In this document: positions 44,863-52,995 of the stretch, piece after piece | How the letters are laid out: every line of letters starts with the position of its first letter | How positions within the stretch are numbered: position 1 is the stretch's first letter | Assembly: GCA_051162045.1 (NCBI GenBank) | Contig: JBISDI010000003.1 | Length of the DNA stretch: 64,000 nt | Reading direction: 5' to 3' (one strand) | From: Anaerozeibacter quisquiliarum | GTDB taxonomy: Bacteria > Bacillota > Clostridia > Christensenellales > Aristaeellaceae | Translations under genes and position numbers: made by a program | Notes under the pieces: model-generated | The model's database searches: none | What the model was told of the DNA's origin: nothing | What the model saw: only the letters and a program-made list of their open reading frames with translations

Positions 44863-46548
44863 CTATCGTGCGGAGAAATAATCGGCAATCGGACCAAGCG
44901 CCAGCGCCGGCAAAAAGCTCAGCGCAGCGACAATGAGAATAATCCCGATCAATAGCCCGACAAACATGGCGTTGCTGGTGGACAATGTTCCCTCGCTGAC
45001 AGCTACCGTCTTCTTTTGCGCCATGTTCCCCGCCAGGAAGATGGCTGCCGCCATTGGGACAAAGCGAACCAGCAGCATAATGATCCCGCCCGTTACGTTG
45101 GTAAAGACCGTATTCGCGTTGAATCCGGCAAACGCACTGCCGTTGTTGTTGGCCATGGAGGAAAAGCCGTACAGGATCTCAGAAAACCCATGAGCGCCGG
45201 GATTGGTCAGCCACGCCGCCGCCTCCGGCATCACGACGGCGGCAGCAGTGCCGATCAGCGTAAGCAGCGGAGGCATCAGCACGATCAGGCATACCATCCT
45301 CATATCGTAGGGCTCGACCTTTTTCCCCAGGTATTCCGGCGTACGGCCCACCATCAGCCCGGCAATAAAAACGGTCAGAAGCACAAAGGCCAGCATTCCG
45401 TACAATCCGCTCCCCACGCCGCCAAACACAATTTCACCCAACTGCATCAGGAACATGGGGATCATACCGCCCAGCGGAGTGAAACTGTCGTGCATCGCAT
45501 TGACGGAACCGTTGGATGCCGCGGTGGTCGCCGTGGCCCACAGGGCGGATGTACCCACGCCATGGATTACCTCTTTGCCCTCCATGCTGCCGGATGACGC
45601 CACACCCGCAAAGTCCGGTGCGGTGAATACCTCGCTCACCGTTACGGCCGCGAGAGAAGCCACAAACAGGATCAGCATGGCGATATAGATCGCTCTTCCC
45701 TGTTTGCGATCCTTGACCGCCTTCCCGAATGCCACGCAAAGCGCAGCCGGAATCAGCAGGATGGACAAAAGCTGGATCAGGTTGGACAGTGGCATGGGAT
45801 TTTCAAGCGGAAAGGATGAATTCACGCCGAAAAATCCGCCGCCGTTTGTGCCGAGCTGTTTTATCGCGATCTGGCTGGCCGCGGGACCCAGCGGTATGCT
45901 CTGAACGGCGCCGCTCTCCAGAGCCACAACATGCTTATAGGGTGCAAGCGTCTGCACCACGCCCTGGGACACCAGCACAACCGCGACGATCAGGGAGAGC
46001 GGGATTAAAATGTACAGCGTCGCCCTCGTCAGATCCACCCAGAAATTTCCGAGGCCATTCTCCTTTTTGAGCACAAAGCCCCGGATCAGCACAAACAAAA
46101 CGGCGATCCCAGTTGCCGCGGACACGAAGTTCTGGACGGTAAGCCCCAGCGTCTGTGTCAGATACGAGAGTGTGGACTCGCCCGAGTATGCCTGCCAGTT
46201 CGTGTTGGAAACGAAGCTTGCGGCCGTGTTAAAGGCCAGATGCCAGCTTGGCCTCTCTATTCTCTCAGGGTTCAATGGCAATATGCCTTGCAGCATTTGA
46301 AGCATCCACAGGAAGATGAGGCAAACAGCACTGAACACAATGACCGACAACGTGTATTTCCTCGCGCCCATTTTCTCCTCGCTCCGGATGCCCATGACCT
46401 TATAAACTCCCTTTTCGATCGGGGCGAGTGCCGCAGACAGAAGCACTCTTTCTCCGGCCATTACCTTGTGTATATAGACGCCCAGTGGAATGGACAAGCC
46501 GATCAACAGCACAAGATAGAATATGTCCTGCCATACATAAAGGCTCAT
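44863..46548 (-). CDS. kdpA: KdpA potassium-translocating subunit
   Basis: The 561-residue channel-like subunit, about ten membrane segments. Selectivity-filter-like repeats: FNTAASFVSNTNWQAYSGE, LGTNGGGFFGVNSSFP, TTAASNGSVNAMHDSFTPLGGM, and the final MANNNGSAFAGF. The start overlaps the kdpF stop as CTATGA. Sequence intact. Confidence 0.96.
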   Translation of the reverse strand: MSLYVWQDIFYLVLLIGLSIPLGVYIHKVMAGERVLLSAALAPIEKGVYKVMGIRSEEKMGARKYTLSVIVFSAVCLIFLWMLQMLQGILPLNPERIERPSWHLAFNTAASFVSNTNWQAYSGESTLSYLTQTLGLTVQNFVSAATGIAVLFVLIRGFVLKKENGLGNFWVDLTRATLYILIPLSLIVAVVLVSQGVVQTLAPYKHVVALESGAVQSIPLGPAASQIAIKQLGTNGGGFFGVNSSFPLENPMPLSNLIQLLSILLIPAALCVAFGKAVKDRKQGRAIYIAMLILFVASLAAVTVSEVFTAPDFAGVASSGSMEGKEVIHGVGTSALWATATTAASNGSVNAMHDSFTPLGGMIPMFLMQLGEIVFGGVGSGLYGMLAFVLLTVFIAGLMVGRTPEYLGKKVEPYDMRMVCLIVLMPPLLTLIGTAAAVVMPEAAAWLTNPGAHGFSEILYGFSSMANNNGSAFAGFNANTVFTNVTGGIIMLLVRFVPMAAAIFLAGNMAQKKTVAVSEGTLSTSNAMFVGLLIGIILIVAALSFLPALALGPIADYFSAR

Positions 46549-46634
46549 AGATTCTCCCCCCGAAACAAGACGTAAAACAGATAGGCCAGTAGGGCGAGGC
46601 CGCTCAGGCCTGAAACCGCCAATACAACTCCCAT
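46545..46634 (-). CDS. kdpF: KdpF small membrane subunit
   Basis: A 29-residue peptide, MGVVLAVSGLSGLALLAYLF then YVLFRGENL, a single membrane span with the KdpF-type ending. GGAGTTGAG lies upstream of ATG 46634 and its stop overlaps the kdpA start. KdpF stabilises the KdpABC complex. Too short for usual gene finders. Confidence 0.85.
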   Translation of the reverse strand: MGVVLAVSGLSGLALLAYLFYVLFRGENL

Positions 46635-46788
46635 GGTCTCAACTCCTCAATAACGCCCGGATAACACGACTCGGAATGGGTTCTCCAATATGACGAATAT
46701 CTCACGTAAGCCTCTCATCCCTTTGCCGTTTTGCCTTCGTTTCGTCGCGAGTGACCCGTACAGAGCATTGAACACTGTAACAGCTTGC
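46635..46788. other. Upstream region of kdpF
   Basis: Leader of the kdp operon. No clear sigma-70 hexamers and no riboswitch I can recognise. The longer frame here (46647-46898) is not supported by a ribosome site. Confidence 0.35.
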
Positions 46789-46911
46789 TCACTCAGCGTG
46801 TGGATTGATCCGCCACTGAATGATGCACAAAGCGAATAGGATAATGACGATCGCCCAAATGACAATTCCGATCCAATCCAAGACCAGCCCCCTAACAAAC
46901 TTCTGCTCCAT
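46789..46911 (-). CDS. Possible 40-residue membrane peptide upstream of kdp
   Basis: A 40-codon frame opens MEQKFVRGLV and carries a strongly hydrophobic stretch (IGIVIWAIVIILFALCIIQW), followed by RINPHAE and stop. It would form one membrane span, like KdpF and other small potassium-pump peptides. The ribosome site is weak, so its status is uncertain. Confidence 0.4.
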   Translation of the reverse strand: MEQKFVRGLVLDWIGIVIWAIVIILFALCIIQWRINPHAE

Positions 46912-46993
46912 CGGAATGCACCAATCGCCGGACTGATAACCGCGCTTCCGGTAATTGAGATTATGTCAGAATGAAGATCAAGGAGGCGTCAAT

Positions 46994-47243
46994 CTAATGA
47001 GCCCAAGCGTCAAGAAAGCGTCCAGATATCGCCTGGATATTCATCGCGCCAGCATAGTCCGCCTCCCGCTCATCGATCTGCGTGTCAATCTCCCGCTCCA
47101 GCATCGTTTGGATCGCCTCCCCGAGCAGATCCTTCAGCGCCTCCTGCAGGTCCGCCGTCGCCCTTACGTCGTACGGTCTTAATCAGCTCTGGCAAAAGGG
47201 CTTTCTTCTCACCCGGGATCGCATGCTTGCTTTTCCGTGGCAT
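46994..47243 (-). pseudogene. IS256-family transposase N-terminal fragment, frameshifted
   Basis: Start MPRKSKHAIPGEKKALLPEL (ATG 47243, CAGGAGGCG ribosome site), then after a frame change ATADLQEALKDLLGEAIQTM and LEREIDTQ. It is an unrelated copy to the one at 37914, broken after ~80 residues. Confidence 0.75.
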
Positions 47244-47388
47244 ATTTACGCCTCCTGTGTATTATTCTTCCACGGAAGGCATCCTCTTTCACAGCAAATT
47301 TTGAACAGGCTCGAAGCCTCGGTAAAACCCCTTATGCTACTATCCTGAATCGGTATCTTCCGTTAGTTAAGAGCGTTAGTTGCACAAC
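47244..47388. other. Short non-coding gap in transposon scrap
   Basis: No gene recognised; lies between two broken elements. Confidence 0.35.
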
Positions 47389-47559
47389 TTACGTGCGAAC
47401 ATCGGCGCCGCTTGCTTTAATACGTCGTTTCCATCCGCGGCCGCTGATTCTCTTTCCGGAGCCGGTCGCGTTGATCCGCTTCGCCCATTTGTCAAACGCG
47501 GACGCGGTCAGATCGTATTCCTGGATGATCTCGCTTTGGGGTTTGCCGTGGTTCAAGCG
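47389..47559 (-). pseudogene. IS3-type OrfA-like fragment
   Basis: Minus-strand frame gives HGKPQSEIIQEYDLTASAFD followed by KWAKRINATGSGK, a helix-turn-helix pattern of IS3-family OrfA. Both flanks are missing. Confidence 0.5.
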
Positions 47560-47909
47560 CCGGGGCGTTCGCATCGAGTGCGTGCAGACCGACAACGGCT
47601 TTGAGTTCACCAACCGTTTCTCCCCTTCAAAGCGCGCATCCCCAACACTCTTTGAAGAAACCGCCGCTGCCCTCGGCATTCGCCACAAGCTGATCCGGCC
47701 CCTGCACGCCCAGGCACAACGGCTGGGTCGAGCGTAGCCACAGAGAGAACCAAAAGCGTTTCTACGGCGCACACCGCTTCTTCTCCCGCCCAGACTTTTA
47801 TCAGCAGCTCGCGGCTCGTCGATCCCGCTCCAACAATCTCCCGATGCGCCCCCTTTCGTGGCGTCCCCCGAATGACTTCCTCGCTGCCTTTTCGGTCCGA
47901 CATGTTTGA
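47560..47909 (+). pseudogene. IS481-type transposase fragment, frameshifted
   Basis: RIECVQTDNGFEFTNRFS, LFEETAAALGIRHKLIRP then, in another frame, SHRENQKRFYGAHRFFS and RSNNLPMRPLSWRPPND with stop at 47907. The catalytic Asp (QTDNG) is there, but a shift near 47735 breaks the gene. Related to the fragment at 27170. Confidence 0.8.
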
Positions 47910-48127
47910 CAATCCTACAAAAACGGGATTTCGGTGGACCTGGTGGGGTGCTTTCGGGCTGTTTTGGCGGGTTGGGATGGTTTTCGGGCGTGATTGGGTG
48001 AGCAGTATTGATCATCCTAGATAAGATAAATGGGGGAATTTGGCGGAAAAATAAGTGATACCAAGCGAGAGTGCTTACAATGAGTGATGTCAGCGGATGC
48101 CAGGGGAATAATTAGACTCTTGTATAA
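47910..48127. other. G/T-rich non-coding region
   Basis: No gene recognised. The plus strand has GGGCTGTTTTGGCGGGTTGG, similar to a phrase in 34209-34680. A GGATGATC palindrome-like stretch lies near 48010. Confidence 0.35.
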
Positions 48128-48167
48128 CAAAAAGGACTCAGTCATTTTACCTTAGACTGAGTTCCTT
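48128..48167 (-). terminator. Rho-independent terminator of the catabolic operon
   Basis: AAGGACTCAGTC pairs with GACTGAGTTCCTT (48132-48143 with 48155-48167) and is followed on the minus strand by TTTTTG. It ends the 55319-48197 gene set. Confidence 0.8.
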
Positions 48168-48196
48168 GCCCGGTATCAAGTTGACTTGGGACTCTA

Positions 48197-49156
48197 TCAG
48201 GAGTTGACGACGTTGGTAGGCTCGCCCTTTAGGAACGCGGCCAGATTGCCCACTGCGATGTCCATCAGCCGCTTGCGGCTCTCCCTGGGCGCCCAGCTGA
48301 TGTGCGGGGTGATCAGGCAGTTGGGCGTGTGAAGCAGCGGGTTGTCGGCGCGGATGGGCTCGACGGAGACCACATCCAGCCCCACCGCGTAGACCTTTCC
48401 GCTTTCGAGCGCGTCCGCCAGGTCCTGCTCCACGATGAGAGGCCCGCGGCTGTTGTTGATGAGGATGACGCCCGGCTTCATCTTCTCGATGGTCTCTTTG
48501 CGGATGATGCCCTGCGTCTCCGGCGTGAGTACGCAGTGAAGCGAGATCACGTCGGCCTCAGAGAGCAGTTCGTCCAGCGAAACGTATTCGGCGATCTCCG
48601 CCCCGGCGGGGCTGGGGACCTTGTCCACGGCGATCACCCGCATGCCCAGGGCTTTCGCGACACGGCCCGTGCTTTGACCGATCCGGCCAAAGCCGATGAC
48701 GCCCATAGTCTTGCCGGAAAGCTCAATGAGGGGGTAGTCCCAGAAGCAGAAATCCTTGCTCTCCGTCCAGCGCCCGGCGCGCACCGCGTCGGCGTGGTGC
48801 GCCACGTGGTGGCAGATTTCGAGCAGCAGCGCGATGGCGTACTGGCCTACGGCGTCGGTTCCATAGGTCGGCACGTTGGCGACGGGGATGTTCCGGGCCT
48901 TGGCGGCCGCCGTGTCCACCACGTTGTAGCCGGTGGCCAGCACGCCGATGAAGCGGATGCCGGGGCAGGAACTGAGCACTTCTTCCGTCAGGAGCGTCTT
49001 GTTGGTGTAGACGATCTCCGCGTTCCCGATGCGCTCCTCTACGAGTTCCGGCGGCGTGCGGTCGTACACAGTCAGTTCGCCCAAGGCTTTCAGGCCGTCC
49101 CAGCTCAAGTCCCCGGGATTCAGCGTATATCCGTCCAGCACAACGATTTTTGGCAT
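48197..49156 (-). CDS. D-2-hydroxyacid dehydrogenase (hydroxypyruvate/glycerate type)
   Basis: A 319-residue NAD(P)-dependent enzyme of the D-isomer-specific 2-hydroxyacid dehydrogenase family. It shows FIGVLATGYNVVDT, the Rossmann motif VIGFGRIGQSTG, the catalytic Arg in NNSRGPLIVE, Glu in VSVEPIRADNPL and His in ITPHISWAP. Best relatives by pattern are glycerate dehydrogenase/hydroxypyruvate reductase. Start ATG 49156. It is the last gene of the operon and would reduce the 2-keto acid released by the neighbouring aldolases. Confidence 0.85.
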   Translation of the reverse strand: MPKIVVLDGYTLNPGDLSWDGLKALGELTVYDRTPPELVEERIGNAEIVYTNKTLLTEEVLSSCPGIRFIGVLATGYNVVDTAAAKARNIPVANVPTYGTDAVGQYAIALLLEICHHVAHHADAVRAGRWTESKDFCFWDYPLIELSGKTMGVIGFGRIGQSTGRVAKALGMRVIAVDKVPSPAGAEIAEYVSLDELLSEADVISLHCVLTPETQGIIRKETIEKMKPGVILINNSRGPLIVEQDLADALESGKVYAVGLDVVSVEPIRADNPLLHTPNCLITPHISWAPRESRKRLMDIAVGNLAAFLKGEPTNVVNS

Positions 49157-49186
49157 TCCGTTTCGCCCCTTTCTCAAAGACGGCTT

Positions 49187-49231
49187 AAGGGCGCCGCCGT
49201 GTATCCACATTGATTGTACTGCGGCGCCCTT
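49187..49231 (-). terminator. Intercistronic hairpin
   Basis: An 11-bp perfect stem (49187-49197 with 49221-49231) lies between the aldolase gene and the last dehydrogenase gene. No U-run follows; it may be an mRNA processing or stability element. Confidence 0.5.
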
Positions 49232-49253
49232 GCCGCTTCAGCGCATATTGGTA

Positions 49254-50069
49254 TTACTCCGGCTGGCGAGATTCCAGGGATATCGCATCGGCCACCGAAC
49301 GCATTTTTGCGCCTTCGTTTGTCCAGAACTGCCGCAGCACCGCGAACTGATCGCCCAGGCAGAAGTGCCGGACGCCCAGGTCGATATAGTACTGTGCGGC
49401 ATCGACGGTGGGTATTTCGCAGCGTGGCTGGACGCCATGTTTCAGTGCGACCTCGATCATGCGTCGTTCGGCGGCTTTCGCCTCCGGGACATGATCCGCG
49501 AAATCGACACCCATGCTCATCGAGTAGTCCGATGGCCCAAACTGTACCATATCCACGCCAGGAACGGAGCAGATCTCCTCGATGTTCTCCATCGCCTCGG
49601 CTTTTTCAATCATGAAACACAGCACGACTTCGTTGAGCCGTTTTGCATGCTCCAGTTGGGACATATGACTCTGCGTACCGATAAAGCGGCGGTTGGGGAA
49701 GCCGAACATGCCGCCCAATTCGGGGGTTTCGGGCTTTAGCATCTTCACGGACTCGGCCACCTGTTCCGTGTTTCGGCAGTCGGTGAAAAGAATCGCTTGA
49801 AAGCCCGCCGCGACGGCCTTCTGGGCAACATAGCCGCGGTTCAGGAAGTCCACCTTGATCATCGACCCCATGTCGTGCAGTTCCGCCGCCCGGGCCAGGT
49901 TTTCCAGATCGGCTTGTGTGAACGGCGCGTACTCGGCGATGAACTCGGCATAGTCGAAATGCCCGATTGCTCCCAGTGCCTCCATATAAAACGGCCAAGT
50001 GCTCCACAGACGTGTCGCGGTGGAGGGAAGATTTTGATTCAACAGGCGCCGCAGTTTGTTCTCCTTCAT
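49254..50069 (-). CDS. HpcH/HpaI aldolase family protein
   Basis: A 271-residue class II pyruvate-type aldolase or citrate-lyase-like TIM barrel. The family segment GVDMVQFGPSDYSMSMG (metal and phosphate-like site), EKAEAMENIEEI and PRCEIPTVD are seen. Enzymes of this group split 2-keto-3-deoxy sugar acids into pyruvate and an aldehyde. ATG 50069 follows GGAAGGGTGAC. Substrate not predictable. Confidence 0.75.
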   Translation of the reverse strand: MKENKLRRLLNQNLPSTATRLWSTWPFYMEALGAIGHFDYAEFIAEYAPFTQADLENLARAAELHDMGSMIKVDFLNRGYVAQKAVAAGFQAILFTDCRNTEQVAESVKMLKPETPELGGMFGFPNRRFIGTQSHMSQLEHAKRLNEVVLCFMIEKAEAMENIEEICSVPGVDMVQFGPSDYSMSMGVDFADHVPEAKAAERRMIEVALKHGVQPRCEIPTVDAAQYYIDLGVRHFCLGDQFAVLRQFWTNEGAKMRSVADAISLESRQPE

Positions 50070-50094
50070 GTCACCCTTCCTCTCATCCTGAAGG

Positions 50095-50119
50095 GCGCCC
50101 CTCCAAAATGGAGGGGCGC
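50095..50119 (-). terminator. Intercistronic hairpin
   Basis: GCGCCCCTCC pairs with GGAGGGGCGC (50095-50104 with 50110-50119). It lies between two operon genes, without a U-run. Likely an mRNA stability element. Confidence 0.5.
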
Positions 50120-50128
50120 TTGATGCCG

Positions 50129-51097
50129 TCACGGATTGAGCCAATTGGCTGGTTCTTTGCCGCTCATGACGTCGATGATGACTTGTGCGTCAAAGTAGCT
50201 GACGGCGTCGAAGGTCTCCTTGGTGTCGCCCGCCTGGTGGGGGGTGATCACGATGTTGTCCAGCGCAAAGAGTGGATTGTTCCGATCGGTGGGTTCGACC
50301 TCAAAAACATCGAGACCCGCTCCGGCAATCCAACCTTCCTTAAGCGCCCGATAAAGCGCGCTTTGGCTGACCACCGGACCCCGCGCCACGTTGACCAGGA
50401 TCGCGTCCTTCTTCATTTTGCGGAAGACCGACTCGTTGAAAAGTCCGGTCGTCTCCTTCGTGCCAGGTACGTGTAGCGAAATAATATCGCACTGGCTGAC
50501 GATGGTGTCGAAGTCGGTCGGCGTGACGTGGAGCCGTTCGGCGGCTTCTTTGTTGGGGGCCATGTCGTAGGCCAGGATATCCTTGACACCGAAGCCGGAC
50601 AACAATTTTGCCACATTCTGCGCAATGGCGCCGAAGCCGATCAGTCCGTACACTTTGTTGTGGATGGTACGGCCCGCGTTTCGCATCCAACCGCCCTCAC
50701 GGGTGGTCTTATCCAGATTGATCAGGTTGCGGTATACCGCGAGCGCTTGAAGGATGGTCATTTCGGCGACCGAGTCACTGTTCATGCCCCGGGCGTTGCA
50801 CACCTTGACGCCGTGCCGCTTGGCCGCTTCGAGGTCGATGGACTCAACGCCGATGCCAAAGCGAGCCAGCACCTTGAGCTTGGGGCACGCTTTGATGAGC
50901 TCCTCAGTCCACGCATCGCAGCCGACGATCGCGGCACAGATATCGCCGCCCACCGCCTTGATTTCATCCGGCGTCATGACGAGCTCACCCTGATAGGTGA
51001 GGACTTCAAAGCCGTTGTCTTCCAGCAGCGCCTTGGCCCGCTTGCAGTGCGTCTCAAACAGTGATTTCGGAATGGTGTTTAGTACCTTATGTTTCAT
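50129..51097 (-). CDS. D-2-hydroxyacid dehydrogenase (phosphoglycerate dehydrogenase-like)
   Basis: A 322-residue enzyme with LARFGIGVESIDL, GLIGFGAIAQNVA (NAD-binding), NVARGPVVSQ (catalytic Arg), DVFEVEPTD (Glu) and ITPHQAGDT (His). Resembles SerA-type dehydrogenases without the regulatory ACT domain. Presumed to oxidise or reduce an intermediate of the same pathway. ATG 51097, ribosome site GGGACAGGAG upstream. Confidence 0.85.
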   Translation of the reverse strand: MKHKVLNTIPKSLFETHCKRAKALLEDNGFEVLTYQGELVMTPDEIKAVGGDICAAIVGCDAWTEELIKACPKLKVLARFGIGVESIDLEAAKRHGVKVCNARGMNSDSVAEMTILQALAVYRNLINLDKTTREGGWMRNAGRTIHNKVYGLIGFGAIAQNVAKLLSGFGVKDILAYDMAPNKEAAERLHVTPTDFDTIVSQCDIISLHVPGTKETTGLFNESVFRKMKKDAILVNVARGPVVSQSALYRALKEGWIAGAGLDVFEVEPTDRNNPLFALDNIVITPHQAGDTKETFDAVSYFDAQVIIDVMSGKEPANWLNP

Positions 51098-51124
51098 CGT
51101 GATACGCTCCTGTCCCTTGTTGGT

Positions 51125-51961
51125 TTATCCCTTGACCGCCCCTGCGGTCAGGCCCGCGATGATGTAGCGCTGGAGGAAGAACGAGATGACGATGATCGGC
51201 AGTGTGATGACGACCGACGACGCCATGATGCCACCCCAGTCCACATTGGAATAAGAGATGAACTGGTAGATCGCCAGCGGCAACGTCAGCGTCTTTGTGG
51301 AGCTCAGAATCAGCGCGAACATGAAGTTGTTCCAAGAGAAGATGAACGCCAGGATGCCACAGGTCAGGATGCCGGGCGACGCCAGCGGCAGCAAGATGCG
51401 CGAAAACGCACCAAACTTCGAGCAGCCGTCAACCCAAGCCGACTGTTCCAGTTCCTTGGGCAACGTTTCAAAGTACGGGATCATGATCCAGATGATCAGC
51501 GGCAGCGAGACGATCAGGTGGCACAGGATCAGCGCAGTGTAGGTACCGGTCAGGTGCAGCTTTGAGAACATCGTGTACCACGGTACCAGGAATGAGATCG
51601 CCGGGATGATGCGGATCATCAGGATGATGCCGGAGAAGAAGTGCATTTTCTCGCGCGCGATCGAATAGGAGGCCGGAAGGCCCATGACAAGCGCGATGAT
51701 GGTCGACACGAAGCTGATGATAAAGCTGTTCAGGATCGGCGCTACGAAGTTGTACTTCACAAAGACGTTGTAGAAATTCTTGAGCGTTGGCGTGAAGCTG
51801 AACATTCTCTTGACGTTGAGGATCTGCGCATTGGTCTTGAAGGACGCCAGCAGCATCCAGACCAAAGGGAACAACACCGCTACAAGGATGACGGTCACCA
51901 GCGCGTAAAACAGGATTCGGTTTTGAAGTCTCCTCGTGCGCGAACGGGCAAAGGCGTTCAT
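51125..51961 (-). CDS. ABC sugar-type transporter permease (MalG-like)
   Basis: A 278-residue inner-membrane permease, six predicted spans. The EAA-like loop EQSAWVDGCSKFGAFSRILLP is typical. The start overlaps the end of the partner permease by one base. It pairs with the 51961-52848 permease and the solute-binding protein 52996-54294. No ATPase gene is present in the cluster, so a shared MsmK-type ATPase encoded elsewhere is inferred. Confidence 0.9.
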   Translation of the reverse strand: MNAFARSRTRRLQNRILFYALVTVILVAVLFPLVWMLLASFKTNAQILNVKRMFSFTPTLKNFYNVFVKYNFVAPILNSFIISFVSTIIALVMGLPASYSIAREKMHFFSGIILMIRIIPAISFLVPWYTMFSKLHLTGTYTALILCHLIVSLPLIIWIMIPYFETLPKELEQSAWVDGCSKFGAFSRILLPLASPGILTCGILAFIFSWNNFMFALILSSTKTLTLPLAIYQFISYSNVDWGGIMASSVVITLPIIVISFFLQRYIIAGLTAGAVKG

Positions 51962-52848
51962 TAGATATCCACCTCCGTCCGGCTCTTGATCTTGATGGTC
52001 AGCGCCGCGATCATCATGACGATCAGGAAGAAGACGATCAGCGTCGAGGACGCTTCCCCAAATTCCATGAATTCAAACGCCTGTCGGTAGGCGAGGATGT
52101 TCATCGTCTCGGTGGAGAAACCAGGGCCGCCCTGCGTCATGGAATAAAGGATGTCAAATGTCTTGAGTACGTCGATCAGCCTTAACAGCGCCGCCGTGTA
52201 GATCGTGGGGCGCAGGAGTGGCAGCGTGATTTTGGTTGTCGTCTGGAACGGCGTCGCGCCATCCACCAGCGCCGATTCGTAGGATTCTGTCGGGATCGCG
52301 GACAAGCCAGCCAGCACGATCAGCATGACCATCGGCGTCCACTGCCAGATGTCCACCGCGACCAGCGCGTACAGCGCGTTGGCCGTGGAGCCCAGCCAGT
52401 CGATCTTCGGACCGCCAAGACCGCGGATGATGTAGTTCAGGATGCCGATGGACGGCTCGAAGATCAGCTTCCAAACCATACCGATCGCAACCGGTGTCGC
52501 GACCATCGGCAGCAGGAACGCGGTCTTGGTCAGGTTTTTGCCCTTGAAATTACGGTTTAGGAACAGTGCGATCAGAATGCCCAGGGACAACTCAAAAAAC
52601 AGCGCGATTATTGCGAAGATAAAAGTGCGCCATGCGGCCATTGGGAAGCGGCTGGACGTGAACATCTCGGTATAATTGCCAAGGCCGATATACTCCCATG
52701 GAATGTTGGCCGACATGCGCCAGGAATGGAAGCTGAGGATCAGTGTATAAATAATAGGGAACAGCACCATCAAAAGCACAAAGATGATGGTGGGCACGGT
52801 GAACAGGTACTTCAGGTTCCTGTCCGCCCAACTTCCGGCTTTTTGCAT
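51961..52848 (-). CDS. ABC sugar-type transporter permease (MalF-like)
   Basis: A 295-residue permease with six predicted membrane spans and an EAA loop (YESALVDGATPFQTTTKITLP). ATG 52848 (MQKAGSWADRN) has GGAGGCG 9 nt upstream and is preferred over 52869 and 52911. First of the two permeases in the operon. Confidence 0.9.
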   Translation of the reverse strand: MQKAGSWADRNLKYLFTVPTIIFVLLMVLFPIIYTLILSFHSWRMSANIPWEYIGLGNYTEMFTSSRFPMAAWRTFIFAIIALFFELSLGILIALFLNRNFKGKNLTKTAFLLPMVATPVAIGMVWKLIFEPSIGILNYIIRGLGGPKIDWLGSTANALYALVAVDIWQWTPMVMLIVLAGLSAIPTESYESALVDGATPFQTTTKITLPLLRPTIYTAALLRLIDVLKTFDILYSMTQGGPGFSTETMNILAYRQAFEFMEFGEASSTLIVFFLIVMMIAALTIKIKSRTEVDI

Positions 52849-52934
52849 GTTGCTTCGCCTCCATTTCATCAGCGTAGAGCCCTTGCGGTGCTCGGTTCGC
52901 CCCGAGGCCACTGTACGGGCGACCTTTCTTATCT

Positions 52935-52977
52935 AAAAAGCGCGCGCAACGTTTGCCGTTAAGCAAGCGCTGCGCGG
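52935..52977 (-). terminator. Hairpin between binding-protein and permease genes
   Basis: A long imperfect stem (GCGCAGCGCTTGC with GGCAAACGTTGCGC) followed on the minus strand by TTTTTA. Such attenuators commonly lie after solute-binding-protein genes and let that gene be expressed above the permeases. Confidence 0.6.
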
Positions 52978-52995
52978 CGTACCGGGGTGGAATGG

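Noticed and set aside
46647..46898. 83-codon minus-strand frame upstream of kdpF
   Set aside because: No ribosome site and no family pattern; the hydrophobic peptide in another frame (46789-46911) is more plausible.
46635..46960. Possible c-di-AMP (ydaO) riboswitch before the kdp operon
   Set aside because: I could not find the conserved riboswitch core by eye; a covariance-model search would decide.
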